A stretch of 64,000 bases of DNA from Allocatelliglobosispora scoriae (GTDB lineage Bacteria; Actinomycetota; Actinomycetes; Mycobacteriales; Micromonosporaceae): positions 2,060,503 through 2,124,502 of the forward strand of contig NZ_JACHMN010000002.1 of assembly GCF_014204945.1 (NCBI RefSeq). The letters are read 5' to 3'. The notes under the pieces are model-generated. The model was not told the DNA's origin and did no database searches. It worked only from the letters and a program-made list of their open reading frames with translations. The position numbers and the translations under genes were made by a program. Each line of letters begins with the position of its first letter. Within the stretch, counting starts at the first letter, position 1. This document shows, in pieces, positions 44,962 to 53,216 of the stretch.

Positions 44962-45542
44962 GCTTCAAGGCTGCCATCCTCATGGAAGATCATTTGAATG
45001 ACCAATACATACTGAAGCCGTTAATCGAAAGCATGCTGGCTTCTATTGGTAAGCCGAACAGCAAGGTTACCGTCGTTACTAGTCCAAGAATTCAAGGGAT
45101 TGATCAACTAAAAAGGAACCTCTGCGGCATCGTCAATACATTCGCCGCCAAAGTGGACTTGATGGTGATTGCATTCGATCAGGACGGACAGGACGGCGCA
45201 AACGGCGGGAAGAGCAGGAACACGCAAGTAGAAGATTGGCTTTCTCAATGCGCCAACAGCAAGGTGCAACTACTGTGCGCAATTCAAGAGGTCGAGGTTT
45301 GGTGCCTTTGGGGTAATCGAAAGGATCTGGGTGTTCCTTGGAGCACTGTCAGATCAGAGCGCGATCCAAAGGAGCGATTTTTCGATAGCCTCACCACTCG
45401 CGAAGACCGCCTGAGGCCAGACAAGGGTCGCAGCCGGCTGATTACAGCATCACTCTCAGGGGGCTTTGATTCCATCGCGCAAGGATGCTCCGAACTCGCC
45501 GATCTCAGACAGCGAGTGAAGCAGATGATCGACGCGAAATAG
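44958..45542 (+). CDS. DUF4276-like (RloB/TOPRIM-type) partner of the AAA15 ATPase
   Basis: 194 aa, GTG start overlapping the ATPase stop by 4 bases. The acidic residues ILMEDHLNDQYIL near the N-terminus and LMVIAFDQDGQDG (about 65-77) correspond to the E and DxD positions of a TOPRIM-like nuclease fold. CAIQEVEVWCLWG (around 110) matches the conserved 'E.ee.WwL' motif of DUF4276. ATPase plus DUF4276 pairs resemble two-gene anti-phage modules. The exact toxin activity is not shown. Confidence 0.82.
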   Translation: MSFKAAILMEDHLNDQYILKPLIESMLASIGKPNSKVTVVTSPRIQGIDQLKRNLCGIVNTFAAKVDLMVIAFDQDGQDGANGGKSRNTQVEDWLSQCANSKVQLLCAIQEVEVWCLWGNRKDLGVPWSTVRSERDPKERFFDSLTTREDRLRPDKGRSRLITASLSGGFDSIAQGCSELADLRQRVKQMIDAK

Positions 45543-45719
45543 GCTGAAACACTAAGGCAATCGTCGCCCGGCGTTGACGGCTGTTGATGACAATGCTCTG
45601 GCTGTCCAGCTCGCCCTGACGCGCTCACATGAACCCGATCGGAAGGCATCAGAGCATGTAATACCTTCGCGCCAGAGGCTGCTGCCGAGAGGCCATAACC
45701 AAATCAAGCATCGATGCAC

Positions 45720-46988
45720 CTATTGCCCAGCAGGGCGAGGGCGAGGAGGCATGCGGGCCGCCAGCGTCGCAGCTGCACGCTGGTCAGCCTCCGATCTCCA
45801 TGCGGCATAGACCCGCAATGTTGTGGCTCCTCCGCCGCCATGCCCAAGGCGGCCCGCAACAGTACGGATATCGACGCCGGCTGTGACTAGTTCGGTCGCC
45901 GAGTAGTGCCGAAGGCTGTGCAGCACTGATGAGATGCTCAGCCGGCTAGCCATACGCCCGAACCGCTGCGTTGCCGTATCCGGCACCAACGGCACATCCC
46001 CAACCGGGCCAGTCGAGAACACGAACGCGTTAGCCGGCAGCTCGTAGTCGAGCGCCTGGGCGCGCTCGACGCACCTACCGTGGTGCTCCTCCAGCACCGC
46101 GACAGTCTCGGAGTCGAGCACGATGCGCCGCTGCTGGTGCGTCTTGGTGTCTTTCTCCTTCAGCTCCCCGTCGTCGTCAACGAACAGCGACCGCCGCAGC
46201 ACAACCACGCTGTTATCAAGGTCGAAGTCATCCCACCGCAACGCGCACAGCTCGGCCCGGCGCGCGCCGAGGTTCATCGCGCACCACACGAACGTGCCCC
46301 AGTCCGGGTCCTTCCACGCCTCGTTGACGAGCCGGGCCGCCTCCGCAGCCGTAGGCGGGTGCGGGTCAGGGTGCGGCAGCGGCGGCTTGTCAGCGGCATC
46401 AGCCGGGTTGATGGCCAGCCAATTCCACTTCACCCCGCGCGCCAGGGCGCCGCTGAGAATCCAGTGAATCTGCCGCACCGTCGAGTCAGCCAGCCCACGG
46501 CACTTGTGCGGCCCACATCGCCCATCGCACTCATGGACGGCAGCGGTCCGATGCTGAACGAACCGCTGACCGCCACAACGGTCCCGGCACTTGCGCAGCA
46601 TCGCGTAGAACGACTCCAGCAGTTCCGTGTCGACCTTCGCCACGGGCAGCTTCCCCAAGACCGGCCGCACGTGCTTGTCGAGCTTGATGACGTAGCCCCG
46701 GCGCGTCTGAACGTCGACGTCCAGCACTTCGAGCCAGCGATCGAACAGCTGGTTCATCGTCGCCTTGGTACGCGGATTGCGCTTCTCATCCACCTGCGAC
46801 AGCAGCCGAGTACGAGCCTTCTCGGCGTCACGGGCAGCCGTAGGGCCGGGCGGGATGACCTCCACAAGGTCGTGGCGCTTGCCCGTCAGCGGGTCGATGC
46901 CGGCGTGCACCCGCACGCGCATCGCTCCGCTGGGGAGGGTGTCGATGGCACCTCGTTGCCGCTTGAGCTTGCTGTTGCCCTGCGTCAT
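45720..46988 (-). CDS. Tyrosine recombinase (AICE integrase)
   Basis: 422 aa from ATG 46988; TTG at 47033 is an alternative. The SAM-like core-binding domain is near residues 75-190. A Cys-rich insert (CRDRCGGQRF and CDGRCGPHKCRG) may be zinc binding. Catalytic residues: first Arg in LGARRAELCALRWDD, HSLRHYSATELV (HxxR), GRLGHGGGG with His, and the closing Tyr in TLRVYAAW. It sits 79 bases from the tRNA attachment site and converges on the AAA15/DUF4276 pair. It catalyses integration at the tRNA 3' end. Confidence 0.93.
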   Translation of the reverse strand: MTQGNSKLKRQRGAIDTLPSGAMRVRVHAGIDPLTGKRHDLVEVIPPGPTAARDAEKARTRLLSQVDEKRNPRTKATMNQLFDRWLEVLDVDVQTRRGYVIKLDKHVRPVLGKLPVAKVDTELLESFYAMLRKCRDRCGGQRFVQHRTAAVHECDGRCGPHKCRGLADSTVRQIHWILSGALARGVKWNWLAINPADAADKPPLPHPDPHPPTAAEAARLVNEAWKDPDWGTFVWCAMNLGARRAELCALRWDDFDLDNSVVVLRRSLFVDDDGELKEKDTKTHQQRRIVLDSETVAVLEEHHGRCVERAQALDYELPANAFVFSTGPVGDVPLVPDTATQRFGRMASRLSISSVLHSLRHYSATELVTAGVDIRTVAGRLGHGGGGATTLRVYAAWRSEADQRAAATLAARMPPRPRPAGQ

Positions 46989-47066
46989 GGAGGGAAGTGT
47001 AAACGGGTTCGTGTCATGAACCGTGTCACGCAAGATCGAGAAAGCCTTGATCTGAAAGCAAAACCG

Positions 47067-47112
47067 CTGGTGGGGCGGGCGGGGCTCGAACCCGCGACCG
47101 AGGGATTATGAG
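47067..47112. repeat. attR: 46-base direct repeat inside the tRNA gene
   Basis: Identical to 30857-30902. It covers the 3' half of the intact tRNA, from the anticodon loop to just past CCA. This copy restores the full tRNA because the element integrated on its 3' side. Confidence 0.92.
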
Positions 47113-47144
47113 TCCCCTGCTCTGACCAGCTGAGCTACCGCCCC
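47068..47144 (-). tRNA. tRNA with CAT anticodon (Met, or Ile2)
   Basis: The minus-strand cloverleaf has acceptor GGGGCGG/CCGCCCC, D-arm GCTC/GAGC, anticodon stem GGGGA/TCCCT with loop CTCATAA, T-stem GCGGG/CCCGC and encoded CCA (47068-47070). The CAT anticodon is either elongator Met or lysidine-modified Ile2; sequence alone does not decide. It is the integration target of the AICE. Confidence 0.95.
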
Positions 47145-47189
47145 GGCATCAACACGTGCGACCAGCCTAGCGGCTAACGCAACCGTGAT

Positions 47190-48653
47190 CTACCGAGGCA
47201 CAGCCCCCGCCGTGTCGCCCACGACCTGCCGAGGCGAAACCCACACCGCCACCACCCGCCGCGACCACCGCCGACACCGGATCTTGACCGAATACCCCAC
47301 GTCGAACCGCGAGTTCAGCGCCGCCGGCAGCGCCCAGGCCGTCGTCCGGTCCCCCGTCCCGTCATCCACCGCCAGGTAATAGGTCACCGGCACCGAAGGC
47401 GAGTCGTCCCCGCCAGACGAAACATGCCAGCTCTCGATCCACAGAACCTGCCCCTCCACAACCACCGGAAAAGCAAGATCAAGAACCCAACGCACCAGTG
47501 AGTACGCAGCCCAGAAGAGCAGTCCGACCCCGAACAGGAATCCGCCCCACCCCACAAGATCGGCAACACTCCGATAGTCGGCGACGGACTCGAACGAGGC
47601 GACATCCTCGACAACGGGCCGCCACACCCGAGCAGCCAGGTACCCCGCGAACCCGATCATCGCCACCCGCAGCAGCAGCTTAGGTGCCGTGACGCCGTAG
47701 CGGCCGCCGCCCGGATAGCGCACTCGCACCCGGTGCCACGTCCCGCCGAACGACGACCAGACCAGCTTCCGGTTCCCCATCCCGAGGTCGACGACGGCAC
47801 TCGCGACCCGGCTCACCCCGAGCGCCGCTCCATAGCCGATGTACCGGTTCCACACGGCCACGGCAGCGGGCGGCAGCTCCCCGAAGGCCTTGTCGGCGCG
47901 GAGCTGATCGCGTACCCCCAGCCATCGCGCCGCGACCAGACGACCGGCGGGAGTGTCCCGCTCACCGACGTCGCGCAGCGCGAACGCGCCGAGGAAGAGC
48001 AGGCTCATCCCTCCGGCGACGAGGATCGTGCCGAAGTCGTCCTCGGTGTCGGTGTCCCGCAGGACGTTGTGCGCGACGGCATAGGCGATCCCCGCCGCCG
48101 CGAGCGTTGCCGCGGCGAAGAGCACTCCGATCACCACCCGGCCGAAGCGGCGCCGGGACAGGCCCCGAGCCCGCGTGTCGGCGATGATCTCCTTGCGGAG
48201 ATGCTTCCACCAGGTCTCGGCCTTGCCCTTGTCGCGGAAGGTCAGCGCGGTCATCGGCAGCACCCCGCCGACCGCGACCCGGACGACGTGGTCGAGCACC
48301 CGACGCTCATAAGAGGTCAGAGTCGACACGTCCGCTTCACTCCCGGCACTCCTCGTGCCGGCACCGGGACGCAGGTGGATCGTCGTCTGCATCGGATCGT
48401 TCGCGGGCTGGCGGAATTCGAAGAAGCCTCGCGCACCGAGGTCGAGCAGGGTTGCCTCGATCGGGTCCTCGGTGAACTTCCACCCGCCGCAGAGGAGTCC
48501 GACGACGGCGGGCGGCTCGGGGCCGAGCTCCTGGGCCGCGGGCGCGGCCCGGATCGGAAGCGGCCGCGTGACCAGGAGCATCAGCGCGTAGACGGCGAAG
48601 AACCCGGCGACGGAGATCGCGACGACGCCGAGTTCCAGGACCCACGGCCGCAT
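47190..48653 (-). CDS. DUF2207-type membrane protein
   Basis: About 487 aa from ATG 48653. A hydrophobic N-terminus (ELGVVAISVAGFFAVYALML) leads to a cytoplasmic-type segment with the DUF2207 feature of an ordered 'DLGARGFFEF' (residues near 75). Further hydrophobic segments lie around 190-260 and 330-400. A beta-rich C-terminal domain ends RRVVAVWVSPRQVV. DUF2207 proteins commonly follow LemA, as here (LemA stop 3 bases away). Their role is unknown; they are linked to envelope homeostasis. Confidence 0.82.
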   Translation of the reverse strand: MRPWVLELGVVAISVAGFFAVYALMLLVTRPLPIRAAPAAQELGPEPPAVVGLLCGGWKFTEDPIEATLLDLGARGFFEFRQPANDPMQTTIHLRPGAGTRSAGSEADVSTLTSYERRVLDHVVRVAVGGVLPMTALTFRDKGKAETWWKHLRKEIIADTRARGLSRRRFGRVVIGVLFAAATLAAAGIAYAVAHNVLRDTDTEDDFGTILVAGGMSLLFLGAFALRDVGERDTPAGRLVAARWLGVRDQLRADKAFGELPPAAVAVWNRYIGYGAALGVSRVASAVVDLGMGNRKLVWSSFGGTWHRVRVRYPGGGRYGVTAPKLLLRVAMIGFAGYLAARVWRPVVEDVASFESVADYRSVADLVGWGGFLFGVGLLFWAAYSLVRWVLDLAFPVVVEGQVLWIESWHVSSGGDDSPSVPVTYYLAVDDGTGDRTTAWALPAALNSRFDVGYSVKIRCRRWSRRVVAVWVSPRQVVGDTAGAVPR

Positions 48654-48655
48654 GG

Positions 48656-49243
48656 CTAGAACCGGACCTGGACGGGTCCGCGCTCGCCGTCGCCGGTCTC
48701 GAAGAACTCCTTGGCCCGGAAGCCCAGCATTCCGGCGATCATGTTGGTGGGGAAGGTCTGCGTGAGGTTGTTGAAGGTCTGCACCGCGCTGTTGTAGAAC
48801 TGCCGCGCGTAGGAGATCTTGTCCTCGGTGTTCGCCAGTTCGGCCTGGAGCGCGCTGAAGTTCTGGCTCGCCTTGAGGTCGGGGTAGGCCTCGGCGAGCG
48901 CGAAGAGGCGGCCGAGGGTCTGGGTGAGCGCGTTCTCGGCGGTGGCGCGCGCGGCGGGGTCGGCACTGGCGGCGGCGACCGCGGCGTTGCGCGACTGCAC
49001 GACCGCTTCGAGGGTGCCCTTCTCGTGTGCGGCGTAGCCCTTCGCGGTCTCGACGAGGTTGGGGATCAGGTCGTAGCGGCGCTTGAGCTGCACGTCGATC
49101 TGAGCCCACGAGGCCTGCACCTGATTGCGGTTACGGACCAGCTTGTTATAGGTCACGACCAGCCAGATCAACAGCACGATGACGAGCAGGCAGAAGCAGC
49201 CGCCGATCAGGCTGAGGACGGAGCCGAAGGTGAGACTGCTCAT
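48656..49243 (-). CDS. lemA: LemA family protein
   Basis: 195 aa from ATG 49243, with GGAGG upstream. One transmembrane helix (GGCFCLLVIVLLIWLVV) is followed by the LemA coiled domain: YNKLVRNRNQVQASWAQIDV, then LKRRYDLIPNLVETAKGYA, and near the end FNNLTQTFPTNMIAGMLGFR. LemA proteins are membrane-anchored with a soluble alpha-helical domain of unclear function. It is paired with the DUF2207 gene downstream. Confidence 0.92.
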   Translation of the reverse strand: MSSLTFGSVLSLIGGCFCLLVIVLLIWLVVTYNKLVRNRNQVQASWAQIDVQLKRRYDLIPNLVETAKGYAAHEKGTLEAVVQSRNAAVAAASADPAARATAENALTQTLGRLFALAEAYPDLKASQNFSALQAELANTEDKISYARQFYNSAVQTFNNLTQTFPTNMIAGMLGFRAKEFFETGDGERGPVQVRF

Positions 49244-49617
49244 GGAGATCCTCCAGGAAGGACGCCGGTAGACGTGACGATCCTTCACGCCCGACCTGAT
49301 CATGCGTACCAGGGGTGGCCCTGGCTTCTATGCGTCCGTGATCCGACAACCCGATAGGGATCTTCTGCGACCCATGTGGAGCCACGGAATCACAAAGATG
49401 GATGACCGACACGGCCTGTTCAACTGATTGCGTGGCTGCGGTCCGTGGTGATTGGGTGACACCCAAACAGCCCCAGGCGATCATCAACGGGGGTTTGAGA
49501 CTTGGTCAGCCATTCCGGCGGAGGCGGCACTCGCGGCGATGACCGGCGCGAGGGTCGGGTGGGCGGCGGGCCAATGAGGACACGACACACCAATGCCCAC
49601 AATCTAAAGGATCGTCC
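49244..49617. other. Intergenic region between divergent lemA and the next gene
   Basis: About 375 bases with no coding frame I can support. A minor palindrome CCAGGGGTGGCCCTGG lies at 49309-49324. Promoters for both directions must be here. Confidence 0.4.
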
Positions 49618-50520
49618 GTGGACTATTTCGTTTACGCGGTAGCACTGCTGCTCGTCGTGGCGGTCGCTCTCTTCATCAAGAGCGTCTTCTTCGACAAGCG
49701 CCCGCAGAAGCTCGGCCTCGCGTTCGCCGTGCTCTCGGTGCCACTGTTCATGATCTACTACGCCGACAGGTGGCCCTGGGGCAACCTGCCGATGCGCAAG
49801 CTGGTGAGCTGGCTGGACAACTTCGAGGGCGCCGACTCGTCCTTCAAGTCCGACATCTCCCCCGCCTTCGTCATCGCCGTGGTGCTGCTGATCCACCTGG
49901 TGGTGCTGCAGCGCGTCGCGGCCGGCCGTCGCCTGGAGCGACTGCAGGACCCGATCGCCACCTTCTTCGCGAGCACCTTCTTCGCGTCGTCGGCCGGCGG
50001 CGTCCTCGTCTCGACCTTCCACTGGGGCTGGACCGGCGCGGTCATCGTCGCCGTCGTCTACACCCTCGTCTACCTGGGCGCGCTCGCGCTGCTCGCGGCG
50101 ATCATCGAGGTCCTGGTCGAGCTCGTCAAGCTCGCCGTGGTCTGGCTGAAGCGCCGCGCGTTCGCCATCGCGACCGCCATCACCCGTGGTTCGAGCTTCG
50201 TCTCGTCGCTCTCCGGCCGCCTGGGCCTGACCTCGCTCGCGGACAAGATCCGGGCCGAGAAGGACGAGCAGGAGCTCACCTTCACCAACGAGTCCGACAT
50301 GCAGGACAAGGAGCTCTACGCGGCCTTCCTGCGCGACCGGGCCAGCCAGCGGCGCATGGCCGGCCGCTCCGAGGAGGAGGTCGCGGCGGAGCTCGCCGAG
50401 CTCTCCGCCCCCGAGGCGGAGGCGCCCGTCGTGGTGAAGCCTCCGCGGCAGTCGCGGAAGAAGGCAGCGGAGCCCGTGGCCGAGCAGCCCGTCGTCGAGC
50501 CGGTCTCGACCGACGCCTAG
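49618..50520 (+). CDS. Hypothetical membrane protein
   Basis: 300 aa, GTG start. Four or five hydrophobic segments are visible (AVALLLVVAVALFIKSVFF, LGLAFAVLSVPLFMIYYA, SPAFVIAVVLLIHLVVLQ, and AVIVAVVYTLVYLGALALLA). A long charged C-terminal tail holds a basic-acidic coil (RIRAEKDEQEL, DKELYAAFLRDRASQRRMA) and a Pro/Glu/Val-rich end. No family is recognised. It is followed by a strong terminator and tRNA-Asn. Confidence 0.75.
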   Translation: MDYFVYAVALLLVVAVALFIKSVFFDKRPQKLGLAFAVLSVPLFMIYYADRWPWGNLPMRKLVSWLDNFEGADSSFKSDISPAFVIAVVLLIHLVVLQRVAAGRRLERLQDPIATFFASTFFASSAGGVLVSTFHWGWTGAVIVAVVYTLVYLGALALLAAIIEVLVELVKLAVVWLKRRAFAIATAITRGSSFVSSLSGRLGLTSLADKIRAEKDEQELTFTNESDMQDKELYAAFLRDRASQRRMAGRSEEEVAAELAELSAPEAEAPVVVKPPRQSRKKAAEPVAEQPVVEPVSTDA

Positions 50521-50531
50521 CCCACCGAACG

Positions 50532-50569
50532 CGAAAGCGCCCGGCCCCTGCGGGGGCCGGGCGCTTTCG
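50532..50569. terminator. 17-bp GC-rich hairpin
   Basis: CGAAAGCGCCCGGCCCC (50532-50548) pairs perfectly with 50553-50569 over the 4-base loop TGCG. It ends the membrane-protein gene and also lies just past the minus-strand tRNA-Asn, so it may terminate both. Confidence 0.88.
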
Positions 50570-50572
50570 GTA

Positions 50573-50648
50573 TGGCTCCCTGACTTGGACTCGAACCAAG
50601 AACCTGCCGGTTAACAGCCGGCTGCTCTGCCAATTGAGCTATCAGGGA
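50573..50648 (-). tRNA. tRNA-Asn (GTT)
   Basis: Minus-strand cloverleaf: acceptor TCCCTGA/TCAGGGA, anticodon loop CTGTTAA with GTT, T-stem CTTGG/CCAAG, discriminator G, encoded CCA. Confidence 0.95.
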
Positions 50649-50801
50649 TCGATTCCGGCGGGGATATCTCCCTGCCGGGCGCGACTGGACAAGACTACAC
50701 AACGCGCGGGGTTCCGTGCGAGGGGGTTACCCCATGACTCGCCCCACAAATATTCGGGATAAAAGCCCTCCGCGTGGAAGATCAGGCCGAAAGGCGTCAG
50801 G

Positions 50802-51017
50802 ATGTGGGTCATGAGCGGAAAACTGTGGTTCGTGAGTGGCCTGGCCATCGGCTATGTGCTGGGGACGAGGGCCGGGCGTGAGAAGTACGACGAGCTGGTC
50901 GCCAACGCACGCCAGCTCTGGCAGCACCCGACGGTGCAGGAGGCGGCGGGGGTCGTCCAGGCGCAGAGTCAGCGCCTGGTCAGCGAGGGTCGCCGCCGGT
51001 TGGAGCAGCAGGCCTGA
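50802..51017 (+). CDS. Small YtxH-like membrane-anchored protein
   Basis: 71 aa. A hydrophobic N-terminus (LWFVSGLAIGYVLGTRAGRE) has the GYxLGTRAGREKYDEL motif of actinobacterial YtxH-like proteins, followed by a helical tail (ARQLWQHPTVQEAAGVVQ). AAAGG lies upstream of ATG 50802; ATG 50811 is an alternative. It overlaps the tail of the convergent EboE-like gene by 38 bases. Confidence 0.85.
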   Translation: MWVMSGKLWFVSGLAIGYVLGTRAGREKYDELVANARQLWQHPTVQEAAGVVQAQSQRLVSEGRRRLEQQA

Positions 51018-52239
51018 CGGCGGATTCACCCTGTCGGGGGGCGGGAATCTGCCCCTCGGCACTGACCGCGCCGCCGACGCCGAGCCGGCGCAGCTCGGCC
51101 CGGGCGAACTCCATCTCGGCCACGACCGAGTCGATCACGTCGTCGTGCGAAGCGCCCTCGTGGAACGCTCGCACGCCCCACGTCGCCGTCTCGACCTCCA
51201 GCTGATCCGTGCGGGCGGTGAGGCCGCCCAGAAGCTCCGCCAGCGCCGCCCGCACGACGGGGAGGGTGGAGGTCAGAGGTGGCGGCGGCTGCGTGTGCAG
51301 GGGCACGTGGAGGTGCACTCGCCATGGCCCGGGAAGGTCGTCGGTGACCGCGTCCTCCAGGTCGTCGGTGCCGGCGCCCGATGGCGTGCGAGCGGGGTGT
51401 GGGAAGCGGGTCCCGGCGAAGCCTCGCAGAGCCTCGATCGCGGTGTGCGGGTCGTCGGCGACGAGCGCGCTGGAGAGCTGGACCTTCACGATCGGCAGCC
51501 GGGCGGTCGTCAGCGTCTCGATGGCGGCCTCGGGCGACTCCCAGACGCAGGCGAGGTGGGCCAGGTCGATGCAGATGCCGAGGAACGCCGGGTCGATGTC
51601 GGCCAGATAATCCACGGCCTGGGTGGTGGTCTCGATCAGGCAGCCCGGCTCGGGCTCGAAACCCACCCGGACCAGTCGGCCCGTCTGCCAGGTGATCTCC
51701 GCCAGGCCGTCCGCCAGATCTTCCATCAGCCGGTACGCCCGGTCGGCGCGCTTGCCGTCCCACGGCTCCCGCCAGGCGATCGGGACGGTGGAGACCGAGC
51801 CCCTCTCGGCATCCGGTGGCATCAGATCGCAGAGCACCCGCGCCAGGTCCAGGGTGTATTCGAGGCGCTCCGGGCTGGTCCAGTCGGGCCGGTAGAGGGC
51901 TCGTTTCGCCGGGGCGAGCCGACCGGCCGGCTCCTCGGGCACGGGTCGCTGCTCGGTGGGCGCCCGATAGGGGAAGCCGTTGAGCGTGACGACCTCGAGC
52001 CCTCGGGCGGTGAGCTCGGCGCCGAGTCGTTGCCGGAGCCGGGCCGAGGCCGCGAGCATCCCGGCGACGGGCGCGGAGAGCCACAGGCCGAGTCCGAGCC
52101 GGTCGACTCCCAGCCGCTCGCGCACGATGACGGCGTCGCCGTCGAGTTGAGCGAGGATGCCCGGGAGGTCCGCCGCTGGGCGCACGTTGGTGCCATAGGC
52201 CAAGTGCACGGTCTGGCCGTCCCGATGGTGCAGCCTCAT
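50980..52239 (-). CDS. EboE-like metabolite traffic protein (TIM barrel)
   Basis: 419 aa with GGAGGTGG before ATG. HLAYGTNVRPAADLPGILAQ at the start and GVDRLGLGLWLS match the EboE opening. The TIM-barrel, xylose isomerase-like fold is seen in LNGFPYRAP, RVGFEPEPGCLIETT, GICIDLAHLACVWE and PIVKVQLSSAL. In ebo clusters EboE accompanies EboA-D, which traffic precursors across the membrane; here it stands alone. The last about 30 residues are low-complexity and overlap the YtxH-like gene. Confidence 0.82.
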   Translation of the reverse strand: MRLHHRDGQTVHLAYGTNVRPAADLPGILAQLDGDAVIVRERLGVDRLGLGLWLSAPVAGMLAASARLRQRLGAELTARGLEVVTLNGFPYRAPTEQRPVPEEPAGRLAPAKRALYRPDWTSPERLEYTLDLARVLCDLMPPDAERGSVSTVPIAWREPWDGKRADRAYRLMEDLADGLAEITWQTGRLVRVGFEPEPGCLIETTTQAVDYLADIDPAFLGICIDLAHLACVWESPEAAIETLTTARLPIVKVQLSSALVADDPHTAIEALRGFAGTRFPHPARTPSGAGTDDLEDAVTDDLPGPWRVHLHVPLHTQPPPPLTSTLPVVRAALAELLGGLTARTDQLEVETATWGVRAFHEGASHDDVIDSVVAEMEFARAELRRLGVGGAVSAEGQIPAPRQGESAVRPAAPTGGDPR

Positions 52240-52389
52240 GAGCCACCTCCACCAGCTCCGATGAGGTCACACCGTCGCCAAGTTGTCCACATGAGACACC
52301 TTGTCGGTGAGCTCATCTCAGCCTGCCATGCCAGGGCTGCGAAAGCAGCATCCCGTTCGGCTGAGGTCGGATGCGCGACAGAGGCTTGA

Positions 52390-53211
52390 CTACTTCAGCA
52401 GGACCTTCTCCAGTCGCCGCCCGGTGAAGAAGAGACCGATCGCCATCATTCCCGCCAGGTAGGCGGCGTGCCCGAGCGTCGCCCACCCGATCGTGCCGAG
52501 GGTGATCGCGCGAACCATCTCGACCGCGTGCCACAGCGGCGTGATCCGGATGAGCACCTCGAAGACGGTCGGGTAGTTGGAGATGGGTGCGAAGGTGCCC
52601 GAGAAGAGGAAGAGCGCGAACTGGGAGGTCATCAGGATGTCGAAGTCCTGCCAGCCGCGCAGCATCGAGCTGATCGCCATGCCGAGGGCGCCGAAGGCGA
52701 AGCCGACGAGGATCGTCGCGGGGAAGGCGAGCAGCGCGCCGCCGATCGAGGCGAGCCCCATCGCGACCATGATCATGAGGAAGACGGCGGTATAGAGCGA
52801 ACCCCGCATGATCGCCCAGGTCAGCTCGCCGAGCGCGATCTCGAAGGGACGCACCGGGGTCGCGAGGATCGCGTCGAAGGTGCGCACGTATTTCATCTTG
52901 AAGAAGAAGTTGAAGGTCGTCTCCGCCATCGCCCCCGACATCGCCGAGGTGGCGAGCATCGCCGGGGCGACGAACATGGCGTAGCTGACGACCGAGCCGT
53001 CGCGCAGGGTCAGGTCGCCGACGAGCGCGCCCACCCCGATGCCGATCGAGAGCAGGTAGAGCAGCGGCTCGAAGAAGCCGGAGACGAGGACGAGCCAGTA
53101 GGACGGGCCGGAACGCAGGGCACCGATGTTGCGGTTGATGACCGCGCCGATCCGGCTGGGCGAGACGAGCCCGGCACGGACGGCGGTCCCGGTGATGAGG
53201 GTGGTGACCAT
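52390..53211 (-). CDS. ABC-2 type transporter permease
   Basis: 273 aa from ATG 53211; a longer open frame upstream reads through the other permease gene and is rejected. Six hydrophobic segments include LVLVSGFFEPLLYLLSIGIG and ALLAFPATILVGFAFGALG. FKMKYVRTFDAILATPV matches the ABC-2 'LxxtPv' signature of DrrB/NodJ-type permeases. It is the third gene of an ATPase-permease-permease operon (spacings of 3 and 5 bases). The substrate is unknown, with DrrAB-type drug or lipid export most likely. Confidence 0.9.
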   Translation of the reverse strand: MVTTLITGTAVRAGLVSPSRIGAVINRNIGALRSGPSYWLVLVSGFFEPLLYLLSIGIGVGALVGDLTLRDGSVVSYAMFVAPAMLATSAMSGAMAETTFNFFFKMKYVRTFDAILATPVRPFEIALGELTWAIMRGSLYTAVFLMIMVAMGLASIGGALLAFPATILVGFAFGALGMAISSMLRGWQDFDILMTSQFALFLFSGTFAPISNYPTVFEVLIRITPLWHAVEMVRAITLGTIGWATLGHAAYLAGMMAIGLFFTGRRLEKVLLK

Positions 53212-53216
53212 GGTCG

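Larger units (their letters stand above)
30857..47112. mobile_element. Actinomycete integrative and conjugative element (AICE) in a tRNA gene
   Basis: The element is bounded by 46-base perfect direct repeats (30857-30902 and 47067-47112). The right repeat is the 3' half of an intact CAT-anticodon tRNA. A tyrosine integrase gene lies next to the right end. Inside are an excisionase, a TraB/FtsK-like double-stranded-DNA translocase, an SpdB-like DUF2637 protein, a DnaB-N/DUF3987 replication protein and several small overlapping genes, the usual AICE set for double-stranded transfer. Cargo covers a kinase, a regulator/phosphatase pair and an AAA15/DUF4276 pair. No rolling-circle RepSA was seen, so replication may rely on the DUF3987 protein. 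Confidence 0.9.
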
